Positions 6,645 to 8,341 of a stretch of 8,341 nt of DNA are shown piece by piece. Position 1 is the first letter of the stretch, and every line of letters begins with the position of its first letter. The position numbers were made by a program, and so were the translations under genes. The stretch comes from Microcaldota archaeon (GTDB lineage: Archaea; Micrarchaeota; Micrarchaeia; Micrarchaeales; CABMGC01): the NCBI GenBank assembly GCA_027328265.1, contig DAHVVD010000027.1, positions 1 through 8,341 on the forward strand, in the 5' to 3' direction. Below the pieces are notes generated by a model. That model saw only the letters and a list, made by a program, of their open reading frames with translations. It was not told the origin of the DNA and did no database searches.

Positions 6645-7315
6645 TGACAAACGCATGCCTCTACAGTGGGGGCAAAGACTCCACGATGGCTCTCCACAAG
6701 GCCTCTGAGCGTGGCATAAACATAGACCTCCTAATCAGCATGCTGCCCGAGAACAATGCGAGCTACATGTTCCACCATCCGAACATGAACTTCACAAGGC
6801 TCCAGGCCGAAGCCTTATCCATAAGGCAGGAATTTGTTAATACTAAAGGAGAAAAGGAGAAGGAACTTCTAGATCTTGAGAATGCTTTCAAGAATTTCAA
6901 TGTAAAACTGCTTGTCACCGGTGCCACATACAGCAGATACCAGGCAGACAGGATAAGAAAAATCACTGACAGGCTGGAAATAGAGAACATGGCGCCTCTC
7001 TGGCACGTAGATCCATTAGCTGAGCTGAACGAACTTTCTGAGAAGTACGAGGCCATAATCTCCTCTGTTTCAGCAGAAGGGCTTGATGACTCCTATCTTG
7101 GCGAAAGAATAGACAAGAAGATGATTGCAAGACTGGAAAAGCTCAACAAGGAGCACGGTATAAACATGGTTTTCGAGGGCGGAGAAGCAGAAAGCTTCGT
7201 TCTCAACGCGCCGCTTTTCAAAAAGAGAATAAAGATAAAGAAAGCAAGGAAGGAATGGGACGGAACAAGGGGTACATTTATAATAGAAGATGCCGAATTA
7301 ATAAAAAAAGATTGA
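6644..7315 (+). CDS. dph6: Dph6-like diphthine-ammonia ligase (PP-loop ATPase)
   Basis: Proteins of this PP-loop family (DUF71/MJ0570-related) include Dph6, which uses ATP and ammonia to amidate diphthine to diphthamide on the conserved histidine of elongation factor 2. The 223 residues begin with the adenylating PP-loop SGGKDS (8-13). They continue with SYMFHHPN, a family mark close to ESYMYHVPN, then VTGATYSRYQADRI, LWHVDP and the closing GGEAESFVLNAPLFKKRI, which corresponds to the GGEYETLVLDAP signature. There is no C-terminal RidA-like domain, so it is the short archaeal form. The start codon overlaps the stop of subunit D by one base, implying coupled translation with the ATP synthase genes. 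Codons 1-55 are GC-rich at the third position (13 of 55 end in A/T by my count), while codons 56-110 are not (31 of 55). Family is secure; the exact substrate is inferred. Confidence 0.88.
   Translation: MTNACLYSGGKDSTMALHKASERGINIDLLISMLPENNASYMFHHPNMNFTRLQAEALSIRQEFVNTKGEKEKELLDLENAFKNFNVKLLVTGATYSRYQADRIRKITDRLEIENMAPLWHVDPLAELNELSEKYEAIISSVSAEGLDDSYLGERIDKKMIARLEKLNKEHGINMVFEGGEAESFVLNAPLFKKRIKIKKARKEWDGTRGTFIIEDAELIKKD
7277..7284 (+). promoter_or_regulatory. Possible archaeal TATA box upstream of the aminotransferase
   Basis: TTTATAAT, inside the end of the Dph6-like gene, resembles the archaeal TATA element. Its centre is about 36 bases before ATG 7317. With usual archaeal spacing, transcription would start about 10 bases before that ATG. 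The region is coding and AT-rich, so this may be chance; it is offered only because the downstream gene lacks an evident ribosome-binding site. Confidence 0.2.
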
Positions 7316-7316
7316 C

Positions 7317-8341
7317 ATGGACATAATCGCCGAAGGAGTCAAGAAAGTCACGAACCCGCTGCACGAAGGGGACATGCTGGTCTTCAAGCTTCGCAAGCAG
7401 GGAGTCAAGGTTCCAAGCATAAACATAGGCGACCCGGTGGTCTACTTCAAGACTCCAAAATACATAGTGGATGCCTACATAGAGGCTCTTAAGCAGAGCA
7501 AGACAAGCTACACTCCTTTCTTAGGGGTGCCTGAGCTTAGAGAGGCGATAGTAAACAGATACAAACGCGTCTACAATGTTGATTTCACAGAAGATGACGT
7601 ACTGGTCACGCAAGGTGTAAGCGAAGCCCTGATGCTGCTGAATGGCTCTCTGATAGATAAGGGGAATAATGCAATCTTCTTCAAACCCTATTATCCTCCA
7701 TACCTTTCATACTTCTCGCTTTTCAGGGGAGAGCCGGCGTACTGCAGCTACGACGAGGAAAACGGATGGGATGTAGATGTTGACCAGCTGGAAAAGAGGC
7801 TGAAAGGAGAAAGCAAGGAGAAGACGAGCAAGTATCTCATAATAACCAACCCGAACAACCCCACAGGTACGGTTCTCAGCGAGAAGGTCCTAAGGAGGAT
7901 AGTGGAGCTAGCAAAGGACTATGAGATATTACTCATAAGCGACGAGATCTACGACGAGATAATCTTCAACAACGCCGGGTTTACAAGCATCTCGAAGCTT
8001 GCAAAAGGAATACCACACCTGATTTTTAACGGAGCGTCAAAAGTCTACGACTCTACAGGGTTTAGGATAGGCTACACCATCTTTCCAGAGGATGACAAAA
8101 CCTCGCAAGCGGTGAAGCAGAAGATGCGCGACATCGCCAGCATGAGGCTCTGCCCCAACACCCCTGCGCAATACGCGTTCGCAGAGGCGCTTAACAACGT
8201 CAAAGAGCATGGCAGGGAAGTCAAGTCGATGGTCAGCGAGATAGCCGACAGGGCAAACTTCGCCACCTCGATGATAAACAGGAGCGAGTATATACACGCA
8301 GTCGAGCCTAACGGCGCATTCTACATACTCCCTAAGTTGAA
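7317..8341 (+). CDS. Class I/II PLP-dependent aminotransferase (alanine/aspartate type), 3' truncated by window edge
   Basis: The frame runs open from ATG 7317 to the right edge: 341 full codons and no stop. The protein matches fold-type I aminotransferases, close to the archaeal alanine aminotransferase group. It has INIGDPVVYF near residue 40, SYTPFLGVPELREAI (the YG..GxxELR region), VTQGVSEAL, and NPNNPTG at 178-184. SDEIYDEI follows with Asp209 (binds the PLP ring nitrogen) and Tyr212, then NGASKVYDSTGFRIGY with Lys242 as the PLP-binding lysine and Arg250 beside it. The expected C-terminal arginine that binds the substrate carboxylate lies beyond the window. The first base of its ATG is two bases after the Dph6-like stop, so the genes are probably co-transcribed. 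It would move an amino group between glutamate and a 2-oxo acid in the cytoplasm; alanine, aspartate or another substrate cannot be told apart here. ATG 7374 is an alternative start, but the full N-terminus fits the family better. Confidence 0.9.
   Translation, partial: MDIIAEGVKKVTNPLHEGDMLVFKLRKQGVKVPSINIGDPVVYFKTPKYIVDAYIEALKQSKTSYTPFLGVPELREAIVNRYKRVYNVDFTEDDVLVTQGVSEALMLLNGSLIDKGNNAIFFKPYYPPYLSYFSLFRGEPAYCSYDEENGWDVDVDQLEKRLKGESKEKTSKYLIITNPNNPTGTVLSEKVLRRIVELAKDYEILLISDEIYDEIIFNNAGFTSISKLAKGIPHLIFNGASKVYDSTGFRIGYTIFPEDDKTSQAVKQKMRDIASMRLCPNTPAQYAFAEALNNVKEHGREVKSMVSEIADRANFATSMINRSEYIHAVEPNGAFYILPKL

Noticed and set aside
8037..8297. Short - strand frames near the right end
   Set aside because: They lie opposite the aminotransferase, whose PLP-binding motif reads clearly on the + strand through the same bases.
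1..8341. CRISPR arrays, insertion sequences, tRNA genes, hairpin terminators
   Set aside because: I saw no direct repeats with spacers, terminal inverted repeats, transposase motifs, tRNA-like elements or hairpin plus T-run. The window is fully occupied by tightly packed genes.

Overview
This window is almost certainly archaeal. It carries the peripheral and rotor part of an A-type (archaeal/vacuolar-type) ATP synthase operon in the common archaeal order I-K-E-C-F-A-B-D. Two further genes follow on the same strand: a diphthamide-type PP-loop ATPase (Dph6 family) and a class I/II aminotransferase of the archaeal alanine/aspartate type. All ten genes lie on the + strand. They are separated by at most about ten bases or overlap by a few, and no stretch over 300 bases lacks a gene. 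Arginine is written mostly AGG/AGA and isoleucine often ATA, and one start is very probably TTG. The lineage cannot be fixed from this alone. The lysine-rich tail on subunit E and the compact layout make me think of a DPANN archaeon such as a Micrarchaeota-like organism, but that is a low-confidence guess.

Layout: 1-499 is the C-terminal end of membrane subunit I (stator a-subunit). 518-760 is subunit K (c-ring proteolipid). 771-1445 is subunit E (peripheral stalk) with an unusual basic tail. 1450-2520 is subunit C (central-stalk socket, probable TTG start). 2505-2846 is subunit F (central stalk). 2856-4628 is catalytic subunit A. 4633-6012 is non-catalytic subunit B. 6018-6644 is subunit D (central shaft). 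6644-7315 is the Dph6-like ligase. 7317-8341 is the aminotransferase, cut by the window edge.

How the genes work together: I and the K ring form the membrane ion channel and rotor. D, F and C form the central stalk that couples the ring to the A3B3 head. E, with its partner H (probably upstream of the window), forms the peripheral stalks. ATP is made or hydrolysed at the A/B interfaces. The last two genes belong to different processes, modification of elongation factor 2 and amino-acid metabolism, and seem to be carried on the same transcription unit.

I see no mobile element, CRISPR array, RNA gene or clear terminator, and no evidence for a new biological system. The points worth a second look are the histone-like basic tail of subunit E, an AT-rich codon block and local divergence in subunit A, a changed residue beside the arginine finger of subunit B, and a step in codon use inside the Dph6-like gene.
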